The position numbers were made by a program, and so were the translations under genes. 64,000 nucleotides of DNA from Antilocapra americana (Eukaryota; Chordata; Mammalia; Artiodactyla; Antilocapridae): positions 3,585,968 through 3,649,967 of the forward strand of contig ML660204.1 of NCBI GenBank assembly GCA_007570785.1. Reading direction: 5' to 3'. Under the pieces are notes generated by a model. It searched no databases. It saw only the letters and a list, made by a program, of their open reading frames with translations, and was not told the DNA's origin. This document shows positions 40,050 through 51,780 of the stretch, piece by piece. Position 1 is the first letter of the stretch. Every line of letters starts with the position of its first letter.

Positions 40050-40271
40050 TGTATGTGCTAAGTTGCTTCAGTTGTGTCCAACTCTTTGTGATCCTATGGA
40101 CTGTAGCCCGCCAGGCTCCCCTCTCCATGGGATTCTCCAGGCAAGAACACTGGAGTGGGTTTCCATGCCCTCCTCCAGGGGATCTTGCCAACTCAGGAAT
40201 CAACCTGCCATCTCTTACGTCTCCTACATTGGCAGGCAGGTCCTTTACCACTAGCACCACCTGGGAAGCCC
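40050..40271 (-). mobile_element. Bov-tA SINE with perfect 12-bp target-site duplication
   Basis: Antisense SINE: 'gtgctaagttgcttcagttg', 'ggactgtagcccgccaggct', 'gcaagaacactggagtgggt', 'accactagcaccacctggga'. Identical taaatgtttaat copies at 40038-40049 and 40272-40283 flank it. Confidence 0.95.
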
Positions 40272-40283
40272 TAAATGTTTAAT

Positions 40284-41339
40284 GTTTCTCATTAAATGTT
40301 TGTTGAATGAATGACCTACTCATTTCTTCAAGGACCAGGAAGAATGGTGTCAGGGAACATTTTCCTACCACTGGGGACATACCCAGTTTTTATGGGGCCT
40401 GAAGTTTATACAATTTGGGGGTACCGACGTTAAGAAAAAGAATATATGGTTACATGTATTGAGTAAGGATAAGAGAACTAAAAAAGATTGGCATAGCCAA
40501 AGGGGAAGGCATTCCAAGCAGAAGGAATGGTTGTGAAAAAGCCCAGGGTGGCCAAGAGCCAGGGAAGAAGGTGAGAAGGTCTGTGTGGCCGCAGCTTTGC
40601 AGGGGACCGTGGAGGGGGCTGGCAATCCAGTGCGGGCAGCCAGCTAGGAAGTGACAGGGTGTAACATGTGAGGCCCTGATTTCTGGGATCCCGAGAGAAA
40701 GCCCCCGGAGAGGATCTCCAGGTTCCGCAGGACAGAGCCCTGCCAGCAAGGCTTTTCTTCTCACTCCACTGGCCGAGCCAGAGCTCTTCCCCCCACCCCA
40801 CTCCCGCCCCTCAACTCTGCCCTCGTAAGCCTCCAGGAATGCATCTTCTGGTGTCAGAGGAGTCCCAACTCACCCCTAACCCACCCAGAGAGGTCCCTTG
40901 AGGCTGTCTGGGGCAGGCCACTCCCCTACCCCCCAACTTCCCCCCAGGCTCCTCTGCTCCAAATAAAGTCTCAGGGGCCCTGGCCCAGAGCCAGGGCCAA
41001 CCATTTGCATCACAAACGAGGCTGGGTCAGGCTGTTAGCCCTGGCCAGCCTGCCCGGTGCTGCCCTCGGTGACTTAAGGACACAAGCCACCCTCCAGCTG
41101 CTGCACACGCTGCCCCCTCTCCACCTTCCCACCCCACCCGGCTGCCTAGACTGCATCCCTGGGTAAAGGATGCCCAGTCCCCCATCCCCAGCAGGCCTGG
41201 GATCCTGACCTGCCAGCCCGCCCCACCAGCTCAGAAGGACATCGATTATGATGAGTGAACTCAGTTCGGATCCAGGAGGGCTCTCTGAATGTCAGCGGTG
41301 GGGGGCTCAGGGTGTGACAGTCTACCCTGTAGCTCTCAC
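40284..41339. other. Intergenic, nothing recognised
   Basis: No gene. A perfect octamer motif ATTTGCAT lies at 41003-41010 in non-repetitive GC-rich sequence. Confidence 0.45.
41003..41010 (+). promoter_or_regulatory. Octamer motif ATTTGCAT
   Basis: Perfect POU-factor octamer. A single 8-bp match is expected by chance about once per 30 kb on either strand, so the weight is low. Confidence 0.2.
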
Positions 41340-41490
41340 AGCAGCCCACTCTACAGAGGAGGAAACTGAGGCTCAGAGACTGTAAGTTAGTAGGTTAGTT
41401 ACCTGCCCAAGGCCACTTAGCTGAGAGCCAGCAGAGGTGGGACTTGAACCCATTCACTGTGCTTCAGAAACTGTGCTGTGAACAGGGCCC
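41340..41490 (-). repeat. MIR SINE, well preserved
   Basis: Reverse MIR: 'cagaggaggaaactgaggct', 'tacctgcccaaggccactta', 'ggtgggacttgaacccattc'. Confidence 0.9.
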
Positions 41491-42213
41491 ACCCCTTGAG
41501 GGTCATCTATGTTTGTCCACCACGCAGCGAGTGCCCATAGGTACTGGATGAGTAACTTACCATCTGAGCTTCACCCTTTCTCCCCAGCATTGTTGCGGGG
41601 AGTGGGTGGGCTAAAGTCTGAGTCCGTGAGGTTGGGGTAATGCCCATGCCCACTTATGGTTCTGGTATACGCAGGTGCTTAATCAGTGTTTGGGGAGTAA
41701 ATAATGGGATAAATCAACACACAGACTCACTTTGATCCTGGGCTATGCCCTTCTGCTGCAGATGCCTTCCATGGCAGGGGTGGGTTGTGTCCAGCTCAGG
41801 TTCCCCAGGAAGGATCACGTGGCCTGGCCCCCAGTGGGGGTCCTGGTGAGTTCTCAGAGGTTCAGCCTGACTTATTCTCCACAGGCCTCCCCCTGGGCTG
41901 GCTGGGGCTCCCAGGCACGGAGCCCAGAGCTGGGGGCCTGACCTGGGGAGGGATTCTAGCAAGCCTGGGCACAGGGAGGCCCCTGACTGTCCTCCCTGCC
42001 TCTCCTTGGCTCAGTCTGGAGTTCTCTCCTGCCCCAGGGCCTTTGCCTGCCACCTCCTTGCAGCTCCCCCAGGGTTGCTGCGTCAGCACTTCCTCAGAGA
42101 GGTCCCCGTCTAGCCGGAGCCCCCACATATCCCCCACCCTGCCTGTCTCCAGAGCTCTGCGGATGCCTCATCATTCCTTTTTGTTTTCTTGGGTTTTGCC
42201 CGTGTCTCCTTTA
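41491..42213. other. Intergenic, nothing recognised
   Basis: No gene; possibly diverged L2 near 41990-42180. Confidence 0.45.
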
Positions 42214-42308
42214 GAACTCCAGGAGATGGTGAGGGGCAAAGGAGCCTGGTGCGCTGCTGTCAGTGGGATCACAAATAGACGTGACCCAGCGGCTGAACAC
42301 CAACGACC
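42214..42308 (+). repeat. BovB LINE 3'-end fragment
   Basis: Last ~95 bp of BovB: 'aactccaggagatggtgagg', 'aggagcctggtgcgctgctg', 'gcggctgaacaccaacgac'. Confidence 0.8.
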
Positions 42309-42570
42309 TTTGGAATGAAAGAGAGAGAAAGTTGAACACACTACACAGAGTGAAATAGAATGGAAAAGGTTAAAATGGAGGGAGTCAGATGGAAAGAGAG
42401 GCAGAGAGGCAGGGAGAGACTGGCAGAGAGAGATGCGGAAACACAAGCAAGTCTGAGAGAGAGACAGAGCAGCTCAGAGGCAGAGCCGCAAACAGAAACT
42501 GAAAGAGAACAGGACCAGGGTCCGCAGAGAAATGGAGACGGAGCAAGAGGGAGGGGACAAGAGAAAGCGT
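42309..42570. repeat. GA-rich purine tract
   Basis: About 260 bp of strongly purine-biased sequence with many short GAGA and CAGAGAGG units on the + strand. Frames in it are low-complexity. Confidence 0.8.
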
Positions 42571-42609
42571 GACGCCTGGCGGACAGAAAGGAAGTGGGGG
42601 CCCAGGGCC

Positions 42610-43100
42610 TCCTTTCGGGGTGACAGGAAGATTTTGGAATTAGATCGTTGCACAACTGTGTATATGAAAAGCCGCAGAACTGTACGCTTTAAAAGGTTGC
42701 ATTTTCTGGAACATGAAATTATATCTCATTTGAAAACATGAGATGACATGAGAGAAGCCCAAATTGAAGGACAGTCTACAAAACATCTGACTGATGCTCT
42801 GCAAGTCTGGCAAGATCAGGAAGGACAAGGAAAGAGTGAGGACCATCCCCAAGGCTGCAGGAGAAGGAGATGAGATGAGCAAATTCCACTTGGGGTCCGG
42901 GACAGAGAAAGGACACTGGGGGAAAATCTGAATGAAGTCTGTAGTTTAGTTAATGGTATTGTATAAAAGTGAATTTCTCAGTTTGGATCGTTGTACTGTT
43001 ATGAAAGAGATTAACAAAGGAAGCTGAGGGAAGGGGATGTGGGAACTGTCTTTGCACCTTTTCTCTGTCTAAAATTATTTCAAAATTAAAAAGTTATAAC
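42610..43100 (+). repeat. L1-type LINE 3'-end remnant
   Basis: It contains 'gttgcacaactgtgtatatg', 'cagaactgtacgctttaaaa', 'attatatctcatttgaaaac', and then 'ttagttaatggtattgtata' and 'gatcgttgtactgttatgaa', both typical of old LINE 3' ends. Probably two adjacent remnants. Confidence 0.65.
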
Positions 43101-44124
43101 AGATAAACAAAGGAGACAGAAATGACCAGAGAGCAGCCCTGGGACAGAAGAGCTGCCTGTGTTCCTGGCCTTGTGGGGACCATCGGCCAAGGCCCCTTCG
43201 GGAGAAAGCCCTGGGCTGGGTGAGCCCGGTATCTAGTCCTCTGCCCATGACTGACAAAGAGGCTGCTGATGCCCTGGGAGAGGGCTCTAGTTCCGGCTGA
43301 GTGAGGTACTTCCACGCCCAAGGTTGCAGACCCCAAGTCCTGCCAGCAGAGGAGGCTGACAATTCAGGGCAACATCTGTCATTCATCTAAGGATCTCAGC
43401 AGTGGTTGGGGCAGCCCCAGGGGCTCCCTTGCACCGTGACCGTGCCTGTTGATGACTCTGTCCCACATTCCCACCTTGGTGTGGCCCCCACCACCCCAAC
43501 AGGCAGCCCTCAGTGCCTTCCAGCTGACCCTCTTTCCCCCCTAGGCTCAGAGCATCCTTCAGCAAGAGGGAAAAAACACCCGAGATTCAGCTTTCCTGCG
43601 AAAATAGCCAAGTGGCAGCCCCATGCTGAGGCTGGGGTCACTTCATGTGACTCCCTGCAAAGGATGGACATGCAGGCCTCCTGCTTTCTGCTTCTGTGAT
43701 GATCTCTGGGCTCCTGGAGGGAAAATGCTCATCCCCCCTCCTTCAACCCGAGACCCCAGCCTTGCGCCAGGCGTGTAGTAGGTTCTCAATTAACACTCGT
43801 GTCTCCCAGGCACCTTGCTCTCAGGAGCCTTAGTCAAAGGCTAGTTCTTTCCTCATCGAATGCTTTCAAGCTTTTTAAAGCAGTGAAGCCTGCTTTTTAA
43901 AAATGAAAATATACAGAGAATAAGCTCCTACCACGACTCCCCAGGATTAAACAGGACATACAATAAGACGTGAAAATTTTGTCACATTTGTCACTAATCG
44001 TTTTTCTTTTGAAGAAATAAAATGTTACAGATTACAGATCAGTTCTACTGTGACTCCTATGTTCCACCCACAGCCAGCCTCAGTGGGAGTGGGAGCTGCG
44101 ACCTCCTGCCTAGACTTTTACCTA
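43101..44124. other. Intergenic, nothing recognised
   Basis: No gene. A weak CTCF-like 'tgccagcagaggaggct' lies at 43340-43356. Confidence 0.4.
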
Positions 44125-44134
44125 CATATTTATG

Positions 44135-44358
44135 TGTGCGTGCTAAGTCGCTTCGGTCATGTCCAACTCCACGCGACCCCACGATCTGTAGCCTGCCAGG
44201 CTCCTCTGTCCATGGCGATTCTCCAGGCAAGAATACTGGCGTGGACTGTTGTGCCCTCCTCCAGGGGATCTTCCCAACCCAGGGATTGAACCCACATCTC
44301 TTCTGTCTCCTGCACTGGCCAGTGGGTCCTTCACTGCTTGCACCACCTGGGAAGCCCC
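44135..44358 (-). mobile_element. Bov-tA SINE with perfect 10-bp target-site duplication
   Basis: Antisense SINE: 'gcgtgctaagtcgcttcggt', 'gtagcctgccaggctcctct', 'caggcaagaatactggcgtg', 'cccagggattgaacccacat', 'gcaccacctgggaagccc'. Identical catatttatg copies at 44125-44134 and 44359-44368 flank it. Confidence 0.95.
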
Positions 44359-44368
44359 CATATTTATG

Positions 44369-44734
44369 GTGACAGTTGATCTGCAGTATTGCTTTGTGTG
44401 CGCCATTTATATAGCTTGAATGTGGAGGGTCTCATACAACATGCAGCACTCTGACTTTATGTGTTCCAGGTGAAGTCCCCTGACGAGAGTCTTAGAGAGG
44501 GGTCTGTACTGGTAAGGGCCCTTCCCCAGCCTCACCCCACTCCCACCCCCACAGCTGCCCCAGTTCACAGGCCTGTGGCCCAGGCAGCCATACAGGGCTC
44601 AGAGGGGCCCCACACCAGGCTTAATGCTCTGCCGTCTCTGTCTTGAAGTTCTTAGCAACTTTCGAACGAGGGGCCCGCATTTTCATTTTGACTGGGCCCT
44701 ACCGATCGTGTCGCCGTTCTGACGACATGGAACA
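44369..44734. other. Intergenic, nothing recognised
   Basis: No gene or clear repeat. Confidence 0.4.
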
Positions 44735-44890
44735 CCTACCGAGCCCCCGTTTTGTGCCAGGTCCTGGCCCAGGCCTGCCGGCAGCACGGACCAGCTCCAT
44801 GCGTCCTCCAAAGACTTTGAGAGACGTGGTTCCCATTGACCCATTCTGCAGGTGAGGACACTGAGGCTCAGTGAGCTCCTGACTTGGGAG
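44735..44890 (-). repeat. MIR/L2-type remnant
   Basis: 'ccgttttgtgccaggtcctg' followed later by 'aggtgaggacactgaggctc'. Diverged. Confidence 0.55.
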
Positions 44891-45939
44891 CCCGTGCCCT
44901 GAAACGAGAGGCCCACTTCAAAAAGTCAAATCTGGCCCAGCCCCTTTTCTTTTAAAACCAAGGTCTGGAGAGTTGAAGGCTTCTGCAACAGACCTGGCCC
45001 ATGTGCCACAGAGCTGGGTTCCGGCCTTCCCCGCCAGAGCCGCCTGGCTTGTTGGTGTCACCCCGGCCCCTGAGGCTGAGTTCATTTCACCACACTTCCT
45101 CTCCCTGTGGGGACTGTCTCAACTTGGGGTGAACCAACCCCAGGGTTAATCAGAGCGCCACTTCCTCTTCCCAGAGAAGACCTCTCACAACCTGCCTGCT
45201 ATAATTAGCCCCCTGCCTACCCTCCCTGGCTGGGTGTGGCTGGGCCTGCGGCTGCTTCCCTTCTGGCCCTGCAGAGGGGTTTCCATGCTGCTTCTCAAGA
45301 ACCCCAGGAGCCTGCAGGGCAGGGGTTTTGTACAGGGGAGGGTCAGGCTCTGAGGCCCAGGATGGGGATTCCTCCGGCTTCTGGATGGGCTCTCCCCCTC
45401 TCCCCACTCCCACCCCTGCAGCACTCCACACCCTCTACCAGGGGATATCAGGCAATGTCTGGAGGTATCTTTGGTTGTCATTGCTGGGGAGGAGGTGCTC
45501 CTGGAATCTGGGAAGAAGAGGCCAGGGGAGCAGCCACGCAGCCCTCAGTGCCCAGGCTGGTTTCATAAGAGAATGTCTACGGGGCTGAGTCTGGAGGACG
45601 ATGTAGTAGTGAGTGACTGGGGGGACAGCGGAGGAAAAGAGGTGGCTGGGATCAGAGAGGTGTCCTGCAGAGGGGACAGGACAGGATGATGTCTAATGGT
45701 GACAAGGGCCGTGTTGAGGAGGAACTTGATAGGGGCCCTCTGAGAGGGGAGGTGAGCAGAGGCTTGAGTGATGGGGGAGATCTGGGGTGGGGGGAACTCT
45801 TGAAGGAGAGGGAAACAGGTGCAAAGGCAGGTGGGAAAGGATTTCGAGTCTGGGTGAGGAAGTGAGATGAAGCCCTGGAGGAAGGCAGGGGTCACTTGCA
45901 GAGTCTCACGGGCTGAGAAACAGGATTTCACTTTTTGTT
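44891..45939. other. Intergenic, nothing recognised
   Basis: GC-rich with several unsupported frames. No repeat assigned with confidence. Confidence 0.4.
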
Positions 45940-46141
45940 GTTTAGTTGCTAAGTCGTGTCCAACTCTTTTGTGACCCCACTAACTGTAGCCTGCCAGGCT
46001 CCTCTGTCCATAACATTTCCCAGGCAAGAATACTGGAGTGGGTTGCCGTTCTTTTCTCCAGGGGATCTTCCTGACCCAGGGACTGAGCCTGTCTCCTGCT
46101 TGGCAGGTAGATTCTTTACCAATGAGCCACCTGGGAAACCC
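45940..46141 (-). mobile_element. Bov-tA SINE
   Basis: Antisense SINE: 'gttgtttagttgctaagtcg', 'ctgtagcctgccaggctcct', 'caagaatactggagtgggtt', 'gccacctgggaaaccca'. 'ttcact' sequences on both sides suggest a short target duplication. Confidence 0.93.
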
Positions 46142-47214
46142 AGGAGTTTCACTGGCAGCCTCTAAAAACAAAAGTGCTGAGAGGACTGGATGGGGAGTTC
46201 TGAAATGGTGTTTCAGCTTGAATTGGGTGCCCCCTGGCCAAGTGATTTCAGAAAAATTGCTCTTTGGGGCTCCAGTGCCCTCTCTGTCACCCTGGGGCAG
46301 TGCTACGATCTGGTCCTCCCAGGGAACTCCTGTGCAGTGAGGGAGTCCTGATGGGATCAGGACTCAGGTGGGGAGGTGACTTGCCATGCTGTTCTGAGTG
46401 TTTAAGAGTGACCCACGAGAGCTATAAACTCGAGTCCCAAGTGTGCGTGACCTCCAAGACCCAGGCAAAGGTCCAACCAGCTCAGGCATCATTGCAAAGT
46501 GGACAAGTGTCCACAGGACTGTTGGAGAGCCCTCTTCAACAGCGACCCCATGTGGTGGTAAGAGATCATGGCAGCAGTGAAGTTAGGGGGAACACGCCCC
46601 AGCCCCACCTGTGGGTTGAAGATGACCTAGGGATCCTCGACCATTCAAGGTGTGGGAGGACCCAAAAAGGAGATTCTGGACATCTTTCTAACTCAGCACC
46701 TGGGAATCTGAGTAATTAAGGAACAAAGAGAGAAAAGCATTGCAGTATCATAACTTGGATGAATTTATTCTGATGTCATTTAATCTGGAAGGAAAGTTTC
46801 CTGATACTCAGGGGCTCTAGGAGAGTTAGGGGTGAGAAGCGGGTGCTCGATGGGGCAGGAGTGGGACCTGTTAGGTTTCTGGCTTGTTGCTTGGAGAATG
46901 TAATCAGTTCCTCTGGCCCCTCCTTGCTTCTTCCCAGCCAGGGTGCCTGCAACCCATCCCAGGGAAGCATTTCCTCAGCTGGGGAAACCCAGGTGAAGTG
47001 TATGCAGGAGATAGGGGTGGCTGGGGGCAGAGGCTCTCACCACGTTCCCATGCTACAACCCTCTCCCATCTCCCTTCCTGCTCAGAAGGTGCTTTCCATG
47101 TGGACCCATCAAAGGATGTCACAGAGGCCACTCAAGAAACATTGAAAAGGAGTAAACAAGTCATTTATCCCTGAGAAAGTGTGGACAGTTGTTACCTGAA
47201 AGAATGCACAGCCT
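46142..47214. other. Intergenic, nothing recognised
   Basis: No gene or clear repeat identified. Confidence 0.4.
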
Positions 47215-47480
47215 TGTAGGCAAAGAAAGAAATGCAAACAAAAGCCCTGCTACATGCTGATTCAATTAGGAAACAATTACAACATGATAAAGCCCAGTGC
47301 TGGCAGGGATGTGGGGAAAGTGACACATCAGCTTTGCTATAAACAGATTCAGATTTTTAAGATCAGTCTGTCTTCCTGAAATAAGCACTGAGAAACTGCA
47401 TATACCCTCTGACCCAGCATTTTGGCTTTTGGCAAAATGTGGCCTTATTTAAAAGTGGGAAATGGAAAAAAACAAAAGCC
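47215..47480 (+). repeat. Old L1 ORF2 3' fragment
   Basis: 'gaaatgcaaacaaaagccct', 'cagtgctggcagggatgtgg', 'ctctgacccagcattttggc' follow the L1 ORF2 3' order. Diverged. Confidence 0.65.
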
Positions 47481-47529
47481 AAACCCCCAGATGCCCTGTG
47501 CTAGTTTCGGTAGAGTACTCAGCTACTTG

Positions 47530-47715
47530 AAATGCCAAACATGTATTACCTGTTTAACCTTAAAGCTGCTCTGTGAGGTGTGTGATTTCTGAGGCTTCTT
47601 TTCAGAGATGAGAACCTAGAGGGCCCTGGAGTCTGGCCCTCCCTCCATGGTCAATCAGATGGTGAGCAGCAGAGCTGAGGTTTGAACCCAAGCTGCCCCC
47701 ACCGGAAACTTGGGG
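47530..47715 (-). repeat. MIR SINE fragment
   Basis: Reverse MIR: 'cttttcagagatgagaacct', 'gcagagctgaggtttgaacc', 'caagctgcc'. Confidence 0.75.
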
Positions 47716-48699
47716 TTCCTACCCCACATTATTGCTCTGTATCATGAAGGCAGAGTTGTCAACCAAAGAGACAGTGTACTGCTGCTGCTGTGTGTGTGCT
47801 GTCACCAGGATGCTACCAGAAGACAAAAGGGCTTCTTTCTGCTTCCTCTTGATGGTAAATGTGCGCCTGCTACCCAGCAGGCATGCCCCAGCCTGTGGTT
47901 CTGGAATGTGTGTGAGCCGCCACCCCAGAGACCTGCCGTTAGTGGCCGGTGCTGATGGGGCCAGGCACAGCCCACAGACCGGGCCGGTGCACACGCTCTG
48001 TGTTTCTCCAAGGAATCAAGCCAACACCCTTCATACTGCCTCAATGGGAGCTGAGCAGTTGAACCGATGCCCAGAACCCTCGTGTTTCCCCCACAAGCGG
48101 AAATGCCAGTGGCCTTGTGGCAGGAAGGACGGTGACAGCTCCAGGCACCTGTGGCTTCAAGGAGGACATGACCATTTGAAGTTTCTCTTGGCACAAGGCA
48201 GAGCTTGGATTCTCTGCCTCCCAGGAGGAGACACATCCCCATGGCCTGTCTGAGACTAGTGTGAGTACCGACATGCTGTGAACTCTCGGGGAGCAGTGGC
48301 TCCTGTCCTTGGGGTCCCCGTCTCCGTCTCTAGAGAGCAGGGTTGGCCCACATGAATTTGTGGAAAATGTGGGGCCTAGGCTGCATGGCTGAGGGATGCT
48401 TGGCATGTAGTAGGTGTGGGGCACGAGGGGGAAGGCCATCCCTTTTCAATGATTTTTCTGTCCTTGGTTTAGCCTGGTGCTCGTGTATCTTGATGGCTGG
48501 CCATTCCCTGCCCGTCCCTCTTCTGAGCTAAGAGAGACCAAGTCCCAGGCTGAAAGCCGTGGACAGGTAACATGATTTGCTTTCACCATGCTCATTTTCA
48601 GAGTTATCCTCTATTAGTGGCAAGTGTTCATGCTGATTTTCCATTTACTTTTGATGATAGAGATTTTCCTTTTAAAATAAACTTACTTTAAAAAAAGAA
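47716..48699. other. Intergenic, nothing recognised
   Basis: No gene. An open frame of 173 codons (47732-48253, +) has no recognisable family, codon bias or splice context. Confidence 0.4.
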
Positions 48700-48822
48700 A
48701 GTGTTGTTGTTTAGTGACTCAGCCATATCTGCCTCTTTGTGGTTCCATGGACTGTAGCCCACCAGGCTCCTCTGTCCATTGGATTTTCTAGGCAAGAGTA
48801 CTGGAGTGCATTGCCATAAACT
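48700..48822 (-). mobile_element. Bov-A-type SINE fragment
   Basis: Antisense half element: 'gttgttgtttagtgactcag', 'ggactgtagcccaccaggct', 'gcaagagtactggagtgcat'. The tRNA-derived half is absent. Confidence 0.85.
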
Positions 48823-49054
48823 TATTTAAGTGAAGAAACACAAAGCAAAACAGGTGAGTCATTCTATTATGAAGCCAATGATAGATGAGGTGGAGATGGT
48901 CAGACACAGAAGTGGCCCCCGAGCTAATGGCCCTCATTGGTCCCCAGTGAGATCATCCTGGATTTTGTGGGTCTTGCCCACCCCTCTTCTTGGGTCTAGG
49001 TGATCAGTTCTTGATTCTCTGGGAACTTTGGCTTCCTTATCCCTTCCTCCTCTT
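48823..49054. other. Intergenic, nothing recognised
   Basis: No gene or clear repeat. Confidence 0.4.
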
Positions 49055-49645
49055 TCTTCTTTTCATTTTTATTTTTTTCTAATTTTCTTTACTTTATTGT
49101 GTTGGTTTTGCCATACAGTGACATGAAACCGCTATGGGTTTACACATGCTCCCCCTCCAGAACCCCCCTCCCTCCTCCCTCCCGATTCCCTCCCCCTGGG
49201 TCATCTCGGTGCACCAGCCCCGAGCATCAACCCTGGGCTGGCGATTGATTTCACATATGATAATTAACATGTTTCAATGCCATTCTCCCATATCATCCCA
49301 CCCTTGCCCTCTTCCACAGAGTCCACGAGTCTGTTCTATACATCTGCGTTTCTTCTTTTTTATTTTCCCCAAACTTTTTATTTTGTATTGGAGTATAGCC
49401 TGTTAACAGTACTGGGATAGTCTCAAGTGGACAGAAAAGGGACTCAGCCATACATATACATGTATCCCTTCTTCCCCAAACTCCCCTCCCATCCAGGCTG
49501 CCCCATAACGTTGAGAAGAGTTCCTTGTGCTATACAATAGATTCTTGTTGCTTATCCATTTTAAATATAGCTGTGTGTTCATATTCATCTCAAACTCCCT
49601 AATTATACCCCCATCCTTCCCCCCTGGGAACCAAAAATTCATTCT
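49055..49645 (-). repeat. L1 LINE 3' fragments, antisense, two in series
   Basis: 49055-49345 matches ruminant L1 3' sequence: 'ttgtgttggttttgccatac', 'agtgacatgaaaccgctatg', 'ccagccccgagcatcaaccc', 'ccacgagtctgttctataca'. From 49370 a second piece reads 'tttattttgtattggagtat', 'agccatacatatacatgtat', 'gagttccttgtgctatacaa' and 'caaactccctaattataccc'. Confidence 0.8.
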
Positions 49646-50084
49646 CTAAGTCTGCCCTCCTCTCTCTTCTTACCTCCTCTCCCTCCTGCCAAGTCAAGGT
49701 CAGGAAGCATCTTTAGGTCCAGTGCAGACGCCTGCTGTTGCCACGTTGGTTTCAGGGCTTCCTTATGGGGCGAGTGGCTGGGCTGCCCTGGCTGTGGACT
49801 CTTGTTTTCCCAACTGTTCTTCTCCCACTTCGTTAGGCCAATGCATCAGTTCTTAGCTGGCCTGTTCATTAGAGAGGTTTTCCAGGATGAAGTGCAGCGC
49901 AGGAGAGAAAGCGTCACATTTAATAATGACAAGAATGCGCATTCACTGAGTGTTACTGCACACTGGGTTTTGTGCTAAGAGCTCCTATGGCATTAACTCA
50001 TTCACTCCTCCCCTTAATCCTGAGGTCACCTTTGATTCCCATACCCTCTTACCCCCCATCCCTTGTACCCTGTTGACTCATTTT
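49646..50084. other. Intergenic, nothing recognised
   Basis: No gene or clear repeat. Confidence 0.4.
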
Positions 50085-50720
50085 TTCAATTAATTTTTAT
50101 TGGTGTATAGTTGCTTTATAACATTATGTTAACTTCTTCTGCACAGCACAGTGAATCAGCTCTACATATACGTATTCATATGTCCCCTCTTTTTTTGGAT
50201 TTACTTCGTATTTAGGTCACCACAGAGTGCTGAGTTAGGTTCCATGAGCTATGCATTGGGTTCTCATCAGTTGTCTATCTCATGCATAGTATCAATAGGG
50301 CTTCTCTGATGGCTCAGACAATAAAGACTCCGCCTGCCACGCAGGAGACCCAGCTTCAATTCCTGGGCTGGGAAGATCCCCTGGAGCAGAGAATGGCAGC
50401 CCACACCAGTATTCATCTCCTGGAGAAAGTAATAGCAGCCCACACCAGTATTCTTGTTTGGAGAGTTCCATGGACGGAGGAGTCTGGTGGGTTTCAGTCG
50501 CTGGGGTCGCAAAGAGTCGGACCTGAGCGACTAAAAGACACACCAGTAGTGTATCTATGTCAGTCCCCATCTCCCAGTTCATTCTGCCTTCCCTCTCTTG
50601 GTGTCCATATATTTGTTCTCTGAGTCTGCGTCTCTATGTCTGCTTTGCAAGTAAGGTCATTTATACCACTTTTCTAGATTCCACATAGATACTTTAATAT
50701 ACAATATTTGTTTTTCATAA
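50085..50720 (-). repeat. L1 LINE 3' fragment, antisense, split by a SINE
   Basis: 'atttttattggtgtatagtt', 'gcacagcacagtgaatcagc', 'accacagagtgctgagttag', 'gttccatgagctatgcattg', and after the SINE 'tgtcagtccccatctcccag' and 'gattccacatagatactt'. It is paralogous to the L1 piece at 32553-33120. Confidence 0.85.
50298..50545 (+). mobile_element. Bov-tA SINE with internal duplication, nested in L1
   Basis: Sense SINE from 'ggcttctctgatggctcaga' to 'gtcggacctgagcgacta'. A segment 'ctggag..a.agcagcccacaccagtattc' occurs twice in succession (50380-50412 and 50420-50452), making it longer than usual. Confidence 0.92.
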
Positions 50721-50754
50721 GCTGTTGACTCTTGAGAGTATCTCTAGAATGTGA

Positions 50755-51315
50755 CCGTCTCCCCACCTCGGTCTGCTCCTATGCTGGGCCAAGCCCCATC
50801 ACATTTTGTCTGGATTGTTGCCTCCTCCCATTGTCCACAGGCAGGAAGACAGATCCTTAAAGAAAACTGTGTGAGTCTGCCCTCACTCTGCTTGGACCAC
50901 CCCAGTGGTTCCTCAGCCTTGCACAGCCAAAGCCCTGCCGACCTCTCCTTCAGCATCTCCTCTCCGGCCTCACTCAGCTGCAGCCACTCCAGACCCGAAG
51001 GGCCTTCATACTGGCTGCTCCTTCAGCCCCAGCTGCCTTTCCCCCAGGACCTGCCCAGTATCTGCACCACTTGCTCCTTCCCTTCATTCAGGTTCTGCTC
51101 AGATGTCACTGCCCTGAACAGCCCACCGTGCCCCCTCATCAAAGGGAACCTCACCTTCACTCTCCATTCCCATCCCCGAATAGATGTATTTATATGTCTA
51201 CATTTCTGTCTGTGTCCCCACACCTAGAATATAAACTCTAGGCAGGGGTTTTTGTTTGTTTTGTTCTCTGTTGTATCGTCAACATCTAGGATGCCTGATA
51301 CAAATTTCCTGGTAT
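50755..51315 (+). repeat. L2-type LINE 3' end, long copy
   Basis: Sense L2 over ~560 bp: 'ccccagtggttcctcagcct', 'aaagccctgccgacctctcc', 'ttctgctcagatgtcactgc', 'gaatataaactctaggcagg', ending near 'catctaggatgcctgataca'. Confidence 0.85.
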
Positions 51316-51329
51316 AAATGACCAGCCCT

Positions 51330-51440
51330 AGGAGATGGGGACCCTTGTTATCCCTACTTTGTAGGTGGAAAACAGGCCCAGAGAGATGCCACCACTTGCC
51401 CAGGGTCACAGGATCAATAGGAAGGGGTTCCCCAGAGCCT
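51330..51440 (-). repeat. MIR SINE fragment
   Basis: Reverse MIR: 'gtaggtggaaaacaggccca', 'cacttgcccagggtcacagg'. Confidence 0.75.
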
Positions 51441-51649
51441 TTGCACTCCACCCCTTTGGCGTGCTGCCTACCTGCACCAGGTGAGGGTCTGAAACAGACA
51501 GCTCAAATCCATGCTTTACTGTTACTAGCTGTGTGACCCGAGGTGGCTGTCTCACTCTCTCTGGGTTTTGTTCCCTGTCTGCACAGAGTTAGCACCCTTC
51601 CTTCCAAGGGTGCTCCACGTCTTCCAGGAGGTGATAATTGGCACAGCTC

Positions 51650-51780
51650 TTAACACAGGGCCTGGCATCCGGCAGACCTCTGGCTATTGTCATGCTCCCA
51701 CTTTACAGGAGAGGCAACTGAGGCCCACAAAATGCTTGTGGTCACAGAGTATCTGGGGTCAAAGGCAGGCCTTGTGTGAC
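51650..51780 (-). repeat. MIR SINE fragment
   Basis: Reverse MIR: 'cccactttacaggagaggca', 'actgaggcccacaaaatgct', 'gtggtcacagagtat'. Confidence 0.75.

Noticed and set aside
43340..43356. Second CTCF-like site (tgccagcagaggaggct)
   Set aside because: The core GGGGGC is broken by an A; the match is too weak to list as a site.
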